A stretch of DNA of 64,000 bases, from the NCBI RefSeq assembly GCF_001632365.1, contig NW_024468590.1, forward strand, positions 54,384-118,383. The letters are read 5' to 3'. Positions 46,550 to 57,592 of the stretch are shown one piece after another; positions within the stretch are counted from its first letter, which is position 1, and each line of letters starts with the position of its first letter. This DNA comes from Laetiporus sulphureus 93-53 (taxonomy: Eukaryota; Basidiomycota; Agaricomycetes; Polyporales; Laetiporaceae). Position numbers and translations under genes: made by a program. Under the pieces are notes generated by a model. The model was not told the origin of the DNA, ran no database searches, and was given only the letters and a program-made list of their open reading frames with translations.

Positions 46550-48154
46550 ATGTCTGCCAACGCTCAGCCTACGACGGCTCCCCTAGAGACTTTTTGTCTC
46601 GGCCCGTTTCAGGTTCCGCGTCTCTTTACCGGTCTCTGGCAGCTGTCGAGCAACGCGTGGGGGAGTGCTTCTGCGCCCAAAGTGCGCCGCCAGATGGCAC
46701 ATTTCGCCGAGCTCGGGTACACTGCGTTCGGTGAGCAATTTTGCTGTGATGCGCAGTGCCTTTGTTCATGAGATGTTTCTGTCAGATATGGCGAGTCACA
46801 GTGCTATTCGAATTTTTGACGCATAATTGATGTCGCGATGCTCCGCGTTTCCTGCTACAGGGTACGGAGCATGCATGTGCTGTCCGCGTTGATCTCACGG
46901 TCGATGACAGCGGACCATTACGGGAGCTCTGAAATCATATTTGTGAGGACGGCCATTCACAACCACCTTGAATCGGTAATTCAAATCTCGCCCTGTGCTG
47001 TCACAGGGGCAATTCAAGAAGACCTACCCTGCCCCGGAGAGGATCCTGGGCGGGACGAAATGGTGCGTGTTCCGCAACATCAATCCCACCCGCGCGGTCG
47101 TCGAGGCGGCCGTCCAAGAACGGTTGGACCGCATGCAAACCGACCGGGTCGACCTGCTCCAGGTACGTACGACGGTCCCGACACGCTTCCCAGCGGCCGG
47201 TCTCTGAGCGGATCTGTACAGTTCCACTGGCAGGACTACAGCGACAAGGGATACATCACCGCACTGCGGCACCTGCAGGACTTGCAGCACGAGGGCAAGA
47301 TCGCGACGCTGGGACTGTGCAATTTCGACGCGATCAGGACGGACGAGATTTGCACCGAGCTCGTGCCCGGCTCGATCGTCTCCAACCAAGTCCAGGTAAG
47401 GCGGCCGTGCCGTCCGCTGCGGGCCGCTGATTTATTTTCCTTGTCTTTGTAATGAAACGCGACAGTTCTCGTTGGTGGATACGCGGCCGTTGGACGGGAT
47501 GGCTGACGTCTGTGAGCGACACGGGGTAAAGCTTCTCACATACGGGACACTGGTAGGTCGCCGCGCGCGTGCACGAGACGCGGTTGCAGTCGCTGAGTCT
47601 CTGCTTCTTTTGAAATCGGACAGTGCGGCGGGTTCCTCGCGGACCAGTGGTTGGGCGAGCCCGAGCCGGATCTGTATTCTGGCAGGCTGACACCGTCTCA
47701 GCGCAAGGTGGGTCCGATGACAGACACTGATCGCAGGCTGTCTCTGAAAATTGTTTTAAAAAAAAAACTTCTCAGTACCTCGACATGATTGTCAAGGCGT
47801 GGGGCGACTGGGCGCTCTTCCAGTCTCTGCTTTCTGTCCTGCGCAAGATTGGCGACCGCCACGACGGCGTGAGCATCGCAAACGTCGCGACGCGCTGGGT
47901 GCTCGACCACGCGTGTGTGGGAGCCGTCATCATCGGTAATTCTTTTCATCTGCCTACGACCGAGCAGACACCTCCGTTCACACTCGTGCACAGGTGCGCG
48001 GCTGGGCGTGTCGGAGCATACGGAGGACAACCGGAAGGTGTTCATGTTCAGGCTCAGTAAGCGAGACGAGGCGGACATCGAGGCGGTGCTGGAGCATTCG
48101 AACGGACGGAGACTGATCACGTCAGTCGGGGACTGTGGGGCAGAGTACCGGTAA
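46550..48154 (+). CDS. Aldo-keto reductase
   Basis: NAD(P)H-dependent carbonyl reductase of the AKR fold. Exons are 46550..46730, a small exon at about 46786..46791, then 46911..46942, 47007..47162, 47222..47395, 47466..47552, 47624..47707, 47776..47935 and 47994..48154, about 330 aa. Signatures: RLFTGLWQLSS, ADHYGSSEIIF (catalytic Tyr), LGGTKWCVFR (catalytic Lys), DRVDLLQFHWQDYSD, IATLGLCNFDA, NQVQFSLVDTRPL and VGAVIIGARLG (cofactor-binding end). The catalytic Asp of the usual DMADHYG is not in the flanking exons but appears at 46786 (ATATGG after a good acceptor TCTGTCAG); the following bases are GCGAGT, not a GT donor, so this junction is unresolved. It resembles fungal AKRs of unknown substrate. 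Confidence 0.88.
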
Positions 48155-50357
48155 TCAATCTAGGACGCGGCGACGAACCTGGGGACCGTTGCAGCCTGAT
48201 GCAGACTCCATATATATGTCATCAGGAACCCGTTCCCTAGGCGTTCATGGGAAGCAGGTACTGCTCCCGGCCCCGTCCCGCTGTTATGCTACGTTAGAAT
48301 AAATTGGGGCACGCTTTTGGTTATGTGTTATTATCCGAGTTTCGGCGGGGAAGCCCTTCGCGCACGCTTATAGAATCCAATTCTTTGCACACCGGTGGAC
48401 TGCATCCGCTGCGCTTGTGGGCCAATATGCGCGAATTTGGCATCGGTCTGTCTCCGTACGTTCATACGGATCTGTCAGGTGGCTTAGCGAGGACAGTCGT
48501 CATGAAAACATTCGGGCCGTAACCGACTCGTCTGTCCATTCTGATCACTCATCGCATCGGGTTAATTATACCTACAAGGTCACATTATCCATGGCGGCAG
48601 CCCAAGCGACCCTGCAGAATGTTCAAGGTTCCGCTGTTATCGCCGCTTATCGTATGCGCTCAAGTCGCAAAACTTAGGGTTAATGTATATCGGTAAAAGT
48701 TCAAGCAATTAATGCCCCCATTAGTGACAGGGCGCTTGGCCACTGCAAACTGGCATGAAGGCGCCCATTAGAGTTCACCCGGGCGCGGTTACCACTCACG
48801 TAAACTTGAAGTCTGCCTTGAATCAGATTGATAAACTAATGGTCGGGCCAAAAACCATAATATCGACCGTAAGTCTCGATCCATGATTCTCCCCGAACGT
48901 AGAGGCGATGCGCAGCGCATACCTGAGGCCATGTACTCTGGTCTGCTGTGAATGAGACGCTGCTGAAGGTTTAGAATATAGGCGCGTGGCCCTTTGAGCG
49001 CTCGCAGGAACGACTCGGATGAAACCCTTACAAGCTCCGTAACCTTGCTATTCGGTACACGCTCGCGATTAACGGCCGATAATTTCTCGGGATGTGACAA
49101 AGGGGCGGTAGCTTTGTGTGGCCTGTTGTATGGTATCGTGACCGTTAGCGGCGAAAACTTTTGATTGGCGTTGTTCACCCCCCTTTCAACGGCGCTGACG
49201 GCTCACAATGTCGCTTATGTATACCAAAAATATGGGCGTAAGCATGGATCTGTAATGGTTATGCTTGACGCGTGGAACGTATGGAACTTCAGTGAGTCGT
49301 CATGCGATTCCTCTTCCATCTGACAGGGTATCTAACCCTAGTATGTTGTGAACTTAAACGTGACTTCTGATAGATGAGTTCCGGCACTGCGTAAACGCCG
49401 AGGAGACATTTGTGATACGTCTGGAGAAGTTCGCAGACTCGCGTAAAGGTGTCTATCTTTCGTCCGGAGCTTGCGCAAGTCTGTCCGGGGCCAGCAGGCC
49501 AGACCATTGAAGCTTCCCGCGCCGTTGGCAGGATTGATGTCTAAAGCATCGATGCCGAACATGCATGTGTACGTGATTGAATAACATGACATTCACTTGT
49601 GACAGGAATTATCCGTCAATAATAGGCTTTCTATATATGATGCACCGCTATCTTTTGTCGCAACACTGATCCTTTTTCTTTGAGGGCAATGTGACATTGT
49701 CTGCAATACGCCACGCCGTACGCCCCCTGGCTAGAATGAAATTCAGCGCCCATTCAGAAAATGGAGTTCAGCACGAACGCGCAAATTTAGGGCTATATTT
49801 AGAAGGACCTCATGAACAGGACATCTTCATCCCGCCGCCTCAGCGCCAGTGGCTGAACCACGCCGCGTGTATCAGAGACACAGGTAATCAAATTCTTATC
49901 GGTGTGCAACTTTATTTTTTCCGCCGCGAAATTCATTCGACGAAGGCGTCAGAACGATGGATGAGGCACACAAACCTTGTACGGATGATAAATCGGGCAA
50001 GTGCCACCACGTTTCCACCCTCGTCAGTGGTCTCACTGATGTGCCGCACGGCGAGCCGGCCTCCCGGCTCTCTCCTTCCCCCCCCCAGCTGGGCGGACTG
50101 AAAGCCTTTGCATGTTGAAGCGTTTCAGCTCGAGGACGGCGGACGTTATCTCGGAGAACTGAGATCTATCAATGCAGCCTCTGTTTGCTATCCACCATAT
50201 CCTCCACCAGCCAATTCTCACGGGAGACACTCTGACATGGACTAATTCCACTGCACAGCATATCCTCGTGGACGGACATGCGCCAAATATGGCTGCATTC
50301 AGTGAACTGTAAACACAGATAAGGACCCTGGTCGGCATTCCAAGTAGAGTCAGGACC
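48155..50357. other. 2.2-kb gene-poor region
   Basis: Lower GC than the gene-rich part. Short frames of random composition on both strands, no recognised family, no terminal repeats that I could pair. It may contain decayed sequence. Confidence 0.4.
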
Positions 50358-50795
50358 ATGTGCGTAGCTGGATGTTCCTCCGGGCTAGGCTCACCGACGG
50401 AGCACTCTCCCTCGCATGACCAGATCACCATGTCCGTCTCGGCGACGTTTCATCCACGGGCGCCGATCGGGAGCATGCATTGCGATCTCTTACTCCTCTA
50501 CTCCAAGAAGGTTCATTTCTATGTTCATTCTCATCGATATCTGACCGCGTCTGTGAACAGGTTGAATGCATTATTAATCACCAGATCCGGGCCGTCACTG
50601 GGTAGGCTCCACACCTCCCTTTGTGGTGCCCACGTTGGCCGAAATTCTGAATGCCGTCATTCTTGCGGTGTACAATATACCTGCCGTACCGTCTCAAGAT
50701 TCTGAGACAGTCTCCTTCGCGCTCGGTGCTCTTGTCAAATATGGTATCCTACCCTGTGTGCTCCCACGTGCCCTCCGCCCCAGCGACCCGTAGGC
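50358..50795 (+). pseudogene. Relic of a BTB-like gene
   Basis: Two frames give consecutive pieces of the basidiomycete BTB-like pattern. The first, in the frame of 50358, reads CDLLLLYSKKVHFYVHSHRY LTASVNRLNALL (the HFYVHSHR strand is diagnostic). The second, shifted by one frame from about 50608, reads PPFVVPTLAEILNAVILAVY followed by SFALGALVKYGILP and a stop (TAG) at 50793. No intron joins them cleanly, and the long C-terminal part normally following the LVKYG motif is missing. This looks like a decayed copy, although unrecognised introns remain possible. The family match is from memory. Confidence 0.45.
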
Positions 50796-52659
50796 AGCCA
50801 TGGGCTGAAGGACCTGATAATCGGTTAGCATCTGCCAGTTTACTCCCCTCCACCGCTGACCGGCGAGCTCCCCATGCGCATTAGCCCGCCCGAACTCAAG
50901 CGTCTATTTCTCTTTATCACGACGATGGAAGTTTTGCCTTTATAGCTATTGCTTCCTCATGCTGAGGCACCTGATTATGGAGGCGAATAGCAGCGGAAGC
51001 TTGTATATGCGCGGACACCTGCTTCTGCGCAGTACGTCTCTCTGCTTCCGCCGTCACGTCGAAGTCATCGCCTATTTCTTCGAGGCGGTTGAAGCACTGT
51101 GAGCTTGCTCTTTTCAAAACCGTGACAGCTTCATAAGTGACTCCTTTCTTCTCGAGCAGCATTGATAAATTCCGAAAGCATCATGATTGGCGCATCCAAG
51201 CCCAGAAAGGCGCAGAATAATCTTCCGTGGCGAAATCAGGCAGGTAATTGTAGCCATAAACAGCTGAGACGAGCCACATACTGATGGCTTATGTGGTACC
51301 GACTCACTGTCCACTCAGATTGGAACGCGTTTCCGGCTAGTCAAGCAGGAAGATAACAATTCTGATGCGGCGGCACTATTTGCACAGCTCACAAGTCATA
51401 TCGTGTTTGCAGCGGAGAGAGCACAGCCTGAAACAGGTTTTTCGACGAAGCCGAAAGTTCATTATCAGTGTCATTCCTAATGGAATGCACTCGGTGTCGT
51501 GTTCTATACGAGGTCCTGAAATCATGCTACTAATACTAGAGTCACTACATGCTATTAAAAGGCGGACAGATCGTCGACTGTCTAACAAGTTCAGAATTCT
51601 AAGCTTATTTGGTAATTGGTATGTGTCCTACTCCATTTAGGGTTTCGACGTTGACATGAGTCCATCGCGGTATTGACATGTGAACGACAATCTGAATGAA
51701 GTGATACCCCTCCATTCTAGTCGCACAAGTTCCGATGGAGGAACTACGATCTATAAAAGACGAGTCATAACGAGTTTCCAAAAATTGGTACCCATTACTA
51801 ATGTATAGAAGCCAGCTGTTTTGCTCAAAGCCCTTGCTGTAGCTACAGATACCTGAAAATGGCATAAGGGCCTGTTTGGCCACTAAAAATGTATGTACTG
51901 ATCCGATAACTCTAGGCCGGGCAATGCCTGTTTGTTTCTTGTGCTCCTTCAATTCTAGTTTGCACTATTGCGTTCGATCGTCAGCGTCCGTCCATGTACA
52001 GTAACCATAAATGCGCTCCACCTGCTTTCCTTACTTCTTCTGGAGAGTCATCTCTACGACCTTCTGGGCCTCTGTCACTTAGCCGCTCGCATGCTTCCAC
52101 ACGTCCAATTATTCACACTGTCGTCCGTAAAATGGCAAAGCCCATCGGTATCGATAGACTCGATAAACTAGAAATATGGAAACGCACAGCTCACATCGAA
52201 GCAAGACATCGACCGGGTAGCGGCTATGCCGCCTCTCATGTGCGCCAATGCTAACACGTGTATTGAATGGTTACGGCTGAGCGCATCAGATACTCTACAA
52301 AATCAGGGGGATCATTTGTCTTAACTGCACTTGTGTCAGTGCACATAGTCTTCCGAACACAGCATCAACAGTCTTCAATTAACGTCTCCCGTACTCGCAG
52401 TGAACAGAAAACGGCCACCGATTGTCGATCATCTGCTGCGCCCACTCACTGTAAATTGTCCCGTGATTGCTCACCGTAGTCTGTTTGTAGTGGTGATGGT
52501 GGATGTCGCATTCTGAGTCACACTTGTCAAAAGCGTCCACGCGGGTGATGTGAGGTGGTACGGCAGCAAAGTGATAGTAGCGACAACAAGTGCAGAAATA
52601 AGAAAGATGCAGAATACCTGTACGCGCCTCCCCTCCACAACAGACACCAAACAGACCGT
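50796..52659. other. 1.9-kb gene-poor region with one protein-like fragment
   Basis: GC is lower than in neighbouring genes. On the minus strand a frame at 50917..51162 gives protein-like sequence (NRLEEIGDDFDVTAEAERR, then QVSAHIQASAAIRL) but no start, splice partners or family could be found; it may be part of a decayed gene. The last 250 bp are the 3' flank of rps5. Confidence 0.35.
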
Positions 52660-53604
52660 TTACCGGTTGGATTTGGCCACACGCTCGAGCTCGTCCTTTT
52701 TCTGCAGGCAGATCGTAAGGACATACGAACAGGAAGAGGATAGGTAGAGGAACGTACCTTGATGGCATACGAGTTTGATGAGCCCTTTGCCGCATTGATG
52801 AGCTCATCTGCAAGGCATTCCGCGACGGACTTGACGTTGCGGAATGCGGACTCGCGTGTCTATCACCGCGCCCAAAGGCACAATCATCAGCACGCGCCCC
52901 CTAACAACCTCTCCCGAAAGTGGATCAATACTCACGCCGATCGTCAGGAGGGAGACGGCCTGATTAACTCGGCGTAGGGGGGAGACGTCGACGGCCTGAC
53001 GACGAACGGTACCCTGCGAGCCAATACGCGTCGAGTCCTCGCGCGGACCAGTGTTGACGATAGCGTCGACGAGGATCTGGATGGGGTTTTGGTCCGTGAG
53101 GAGATGGATGATCTCGAACGCGTGCGCGACGATTCGGACGGCGAGAAGCTTCTTGCCGGTGTTGCGGCCCTTCATCATCAGACTGCACGTGCGAGTCCAT
53201 TGTCGGTGCGTGCACGGAACGGAAAGGAGGGGCAGGCGCACCTGTCAACAAGGCGCTCGACGATGGGCATCTGCGCCTTCTTGAACTGCTTCTTGGCGTA
53301 ACGGCCTGCAGTGTGCGGAAGGTAGACGGCATGGCGAATCTGGATGTAATCCGTGAGGGAGATATCCTTCACCTCGACACTGTACGCGTTCGAATGTCGT
53401 ATCCGGCCAGAGACAGCAGTCCGCAACCATCCACCAGCACCGAGCAAGAAATAGGAAACAATCGAGAAAGTGTGCAGGGTCAGCATTTCTGCCCTCAGCA
53501 TGCAAAGACATGTGGACGCACTCCTGGGTGTCCCACTTGCCAAAGAGTTTGACCTCCTGACCGAGCCTAGAGATGTCCTTTGGGAGCGTCTGCACCGCAG
53601 CCAT
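52660..53604 (-). CDS. rps5: 40S ribosomal protein S5 (uS7)
   Basis: A small-subunit ribosomal protein at the mRNA exit/E-site region. Exons are 53522..53604, 53242..53379, 52936..53182, 52758..52859 and 52660..52701, 203 aa, the normal size. Highly conserved blocks include [117 protein letters not shown] and the terminal [20 protein letters not shown] followed by NR. The start [10 protein letters not shown] is followed by a short variable N-terminus. The first intron (142 nt) is more than twice as long as the others (59, 76 and 56 nt). Confidence 0.97.
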
Positions 53605-53783
53605 TTTGTTCTTGCGAGCGTAGATGGTGTCTTGAGGGGTACTAGAGCTGGCGAGGGCGAGTGAGACGACGACGGCGACGAGCGCGGTTCCCGCGTGTGG
53701 CTTACCGACTTGTTTGGGCTTGTTGCAACAAGGTTTGCGGTGGCGGCAGGCGCCGGGATGCTGTATAGTTGTGACAGAGCTCT

Positions 53784-53989
53784 GTGACGGATCGTGACGG
53801 CTCGCGTTAAGCGCGCGTTCCGTGGCCCTAGTTGCGCGATCTCTCGCTTTGCTCTTGCTGTCAAGCACCCTCTCACGTTCGCGCTCACTCTGCGTCTGTT
53901 TCTGCACCCAATGATGTGTACCTCTTGTCTGCTGTCTCTGAATAATATCTGCTAGGCTTCGGCACACTGGCAATGACGCTGACGTGACG
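53784..53989. promoter_or_regulatory. TGACG cluster upstream of rps5
   Basis: The pentamer TGACG, the half-site of CRE/ATF factors, occurs at 53784, 53795, 53974, 53980 and 53985, i.e. about 180 to 380 bp upstream of the rps5 start. Five copies in about 205 bp suggests a real element; function is inferred only. Confidence 0.35.
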
Positions 53990-55005
53990 GTCTCTCATAG
54001 TTTACTCTCCTCGACATCGTCGATCTCTATCTCCAAAATGGAACTTGCCCCATAATAAATCTATGACAATTCGAAACACCTGCCTTGCTCCTCCGTGTAT
54101 CAGTCTCTGAGCATTGCAGAATGGTGCCTGGTGCGTTAGTATACCGCGGTTGAAAAGTACGTCGGGCGAGCTTTGAACGCAGACATAGCTGCTTTGCCCA
54201 CCATCGTTCAGCGCCTTACCTCTAGAGACTACCAAGTCTAGACCATCACGAAGCATATAGCCGGTTCATGATGGCTTCAAGTTCGCTAGCCTCTGCTCAG
54301 GTTCATCAATCACTAGATGCCACTCTGCTTCTTGCTTTCATCAGCGTCCCTTCAACCTTGTACTCGATAGTCGCGGTGGGGATCAGTCGATTTCCAGTTG
54401 ACTGGCGGAGAATCAATGCTTAACATGCAAGATTTGAGGAGGTCCATCTCTATACCTCTCATGGCATCCACGCGTGCTTGGCAATTTTACCGCATGTAAG
54501 TGTTTGCATGTCTGCTGGTCTCGCAGCTACTGCACATTAATGCACTAGGATGCCTGTGTGCAGATCGATGGTCTCATCAGCCATTGCCTAGCATAATTCA
54601 TTGCTTCGTGACGGCATATGTTCCGTGCAGGTCTGTGAACTTTCGGTCTCATTGTTTGAGGTGCTGATGGTGCTGCCTTCAACCTCAGCACTAGCGTGGT
54701 ACACATAGTCGGCAGTGAAACTGTGAGCCCCGCGGCGGATGCCGATGAAATCTCGTCGAGAGAATTTGGCAAGTTCCGGCTGTCTAATTGCTGAAAGAAT
54801 ACGGGGGTCAGTTGACGAGCTTGTTCTGTACGCTTCCATCTAAATCGAACCAATAGAAGCATATCGCGGGATCCTTCTTAGTTAATGTTGTTCCATTGGA
54901 ACTCGCGTACGCAAACTTGTATGCTCAGTTTTTCCAATCATCAGAGCCGAATGCTGTCCTCACTGTGCTTGCGGATATCGAATGGCATACCGCACGCGAC
55001 AGCCG

Positions 55006-55112
55006 CCAATCCTGGGGATTGTGGCGGCCAATGGAACGCGGTCACGGGACATGATCAGAGTGAGTGGCGGGAGGAGACGGGTGATGCGCTAGGCGGTCGA
55101 TCACTGTATATA
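55006..55112 (+). promoter_or_regulatory. CCAAT boxes and TATA element of the RRM-like gene
   Basis: CCAAT lies at 55006..55010 and 55028..55032, with an inverted ATTG between them inside an imperfect hairpin (GCCGCCAATCC and GGATTGTGGCGGC). TATATA is at 55107..55112, 64 bp before the ATG at 55176. This spacing is typical of a core promoter. Confidence 0.5.
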
Positions 55113-55175
55113 GCAAGTCAACCATGCCCTTCAACAGCCTACCTCGCCGTCACCCTCTCCCTCTGCGTGCGCGCC

Positions 55176-57592
55176 ATGCCCACCGACCGCATCCACCGCA
55201 TCGTCTTCGTCGAAACCGACCACGTCGAGGCCGACATTCGCGCCGCTTTTGCCCAGTGCGGGAACATGTGCGCATACACCCCGCTCGTGACCGCATATAC
55301 TCACCCTAGTACAGCACGCAGATATACCCCTGGATCCGCCGCGCTGAGCAGCCCTCCCACGCCTATTTCATCGAATTCGCAGACGACTCGTCTGTCAAGC
55401 GTGCCCGTGCACTGCAACTGCCACATACCACTGTGCATGTAGTCGCCTTTTCGCACACCCTCTGCACCCACTTTACCTCGCTCGCACCGTCGCCACCCAC
55501 CGCACCCGCCCAGATGCGCAAGCACGACGCCACCCCGCCGCTTGGTCCACGCAACACGGTTCCCCTTCCGCGTAGGCAACTCTCGCGTCCGCATACACCC
55601 ACCGCCCTTGCCTCCTCTCCCGCGCCTCCATTCAGTGAGCCAAGGTCGGCTCTCGGAAAACGAAAGCTTGACCAGAGCACGGCGACGCAGCCTGAGTTTG
55701 TCCTCGGACCATTACTGCAGGCAACGAGCAGCAAGCTCGGCGTAAGCCAGAAGAGCGAGGCGCTAGAGGAGCTCATCCTCGCCGCAAGGGACGTTGGCGA
55801 AGACTCTGGTGAGTCGAGCGCTGCTTCTGAGTCGACATCCGTGCCGACATCTGTGCGCCGGCCCCGGCGCCGAGCAGGCAAGCGCGTCACTCAGCGGCGT
55901 AATCGCGAGAGGGATGCAGCAGCCAAAGCGAGTGCACTGTCCACATCGTCGTTATCATCGCCAGGATCTGTGCCCGGCATGAAGAGCGAAGAGCAAGATG
56001 CGGCAGTGAACTTGTTGCGGGAGCCGTCCGCTGGCGTGGCCGCTGCACCCGCCATTGAGTTGGCGCCCGAGGGACCTTACCAGACAGATAGCAAGCCACG
56101 CATTGGAGGGACTATACTCCGGATCAACCAAACTAATGGGAAAGAGCATGGTAGCAAAACGTCCAAGCTTTCCGCAAGCGTCATTGCAACGGACGACGAC
56201 GACGGGGACTCTGGTGAGTCGCGCGCTCCTTCACCCGAGTCGACGTGCATGCCGACATCTATGTCCCCTCTGCGCCGTCGTCCTCCGCGAGGAGGCAAGC
56301 GTCGCACGCAACAGCTCAGGAGGCAGGCCGCGGAAAGAAAGGCTGCAGCCGTGACGAACCCGGCGAATGTATCCGTGTCATCGCATTCATCCACGTCCGT
56401 TCCAGGGCTGGTCCCTGACTTGAAGATTAAAGGGTCAGACGCAGCTGTGAGCCTGCTGCAGAGGCTGTCCGAACGGGCAGCCGCCCCAGCGACATCGACA
56501 GCGAACTCTGCGCCCGTCATTACACTTACGTTCCACGGCTCGCCGCTTTCCGTTGCGCTCGACGCTCTCGACGCTGATGCGGCCGGAATCATCGACGTGT
56601 TGCGCGTCACGGCAGGCAGCATGCTCGAGCGTGATAAATGGATGGTCGTCGCTGGCTGGTACCGCGGGCGTGGGCTCGTTCTCAGCGCGGTGCAAGTCGT
56701 GTCGGAGATGATCAACGGTGAGTGCGATCTCTCTGGTGTGAGATCTATGCACTGACGATTGCGCGCAGTGATGACGAGCTCGCCGGTATCGCTGCCCGTG
56801 GCGGCGCTGCGGCCGGCATACTTGATGCTCGCGAGCTGTTACCGCGACCTCGTGGTGCGGACGCAAGGGCGCGAGGCAGAGGAGCATGCGCGGCGTGCAG
56901 CCGAATGCCTAAAACTGGTGTATGGCGAGGTGCTCCCTCCAGTGGCAGCCCAGGTCTTATCGAAGTGGGCAAGCGCGCCGGAGAGGCGGTCGATGGAAGT
57001 AAGTGGGATGCAGGCTAAGGACAGGAGAGAGGCGCTGGCTACGCAGGAAGTCTGCCCGCTGATGGATACAAGCAACGTGCGCCGACCCACCGGGAATCGA
57101 CGCGAACAGACGGCTTCCAAGAACGAGCGCGAGAACGTCTTGCCCCGGTCGCAAACGCACACGATTGACAGTCGCGTACCGACCCTGGAGCGCGAGGTGC
57201 GTATTCTGCGCGACCGCGCGGACGAGTCGCTTGCGGCGAAGCGCAGGCTAGAGGATGAGCTCGGCACGGAGCGGACTGTGCGGCGCCGCGTCGAACGTGA
57301 GCTGGAGCAGGCGAAGCGCGGCGAGGCGTTTGCGCTCGCGCAGGCGCGCGCAGAGGTGGAGGCGCGGCGAGGCGCAGAACGGAGGGAGAGCGAGGCGAGG
57401 AGGGGAGAGGAGCGGGCAAGAAGGGAGGCAGAGGACACCAAGGAGGAGGCACGCCGCGCCGAGGAGGGTGCACGCCGTGCGAGGGTGGTGTGGGAGCGGA
57501 TGGGGGAGATGTGTCTGCGGGCTGCGCGTGAAGGTGGGCTAGCAGCTGGTGGAGAGCAAGGAAAGGCACTTCCTGAGGCAGCAGGGGCGTAG
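55176..57592 (+). CDS. RRM-like protein with internal duplication and C-terminal coiled coil
   Basis: Exons are 55176..55267, 55315..56717 and 56769..57592 (introns 47 and 51 nt), 772 aa. The N-terminal 75 residues follow an RNA-recognition pattern: strand RIVFVETD, helix VEADIRAAFAQCGN, then IYPWIRR and HAYFIEFADDSSVKRARALQ. The canonical aromatic RNP1 motif is not obvious. The middle has two copies of a block of about 100 residues, each with DSGES, a basic RRP...GKR.TQ segment and a DAAV.LL helix. The third part has a helical region (LRPAYLMLASCYRDLVVRTQ) and a long Arg/Glu/Ala coiled coil (about residues 660-745). RNA binding is possible but not proven; I know no named family. Confidence 0.7.

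Larger units (their letters stand above)
53605..55175. other. Divergent intergenic region between rps5 and the RRM-like gene
   Basis: 1.57 kb holding both promoters (see the separate entries for TGACG and CCAAT/TATA words). Short frames between 54000 and 54900 are of random composition. No other gene seen. Confidence 0.45.

Noticed and set aside
47757..47767. Run of A near 47757-47767 as a sequencing artefact breaking the aldo-keto reductase
   Set aside because: It lies inside the intron 47708..47775, so coding phase is unaffected.
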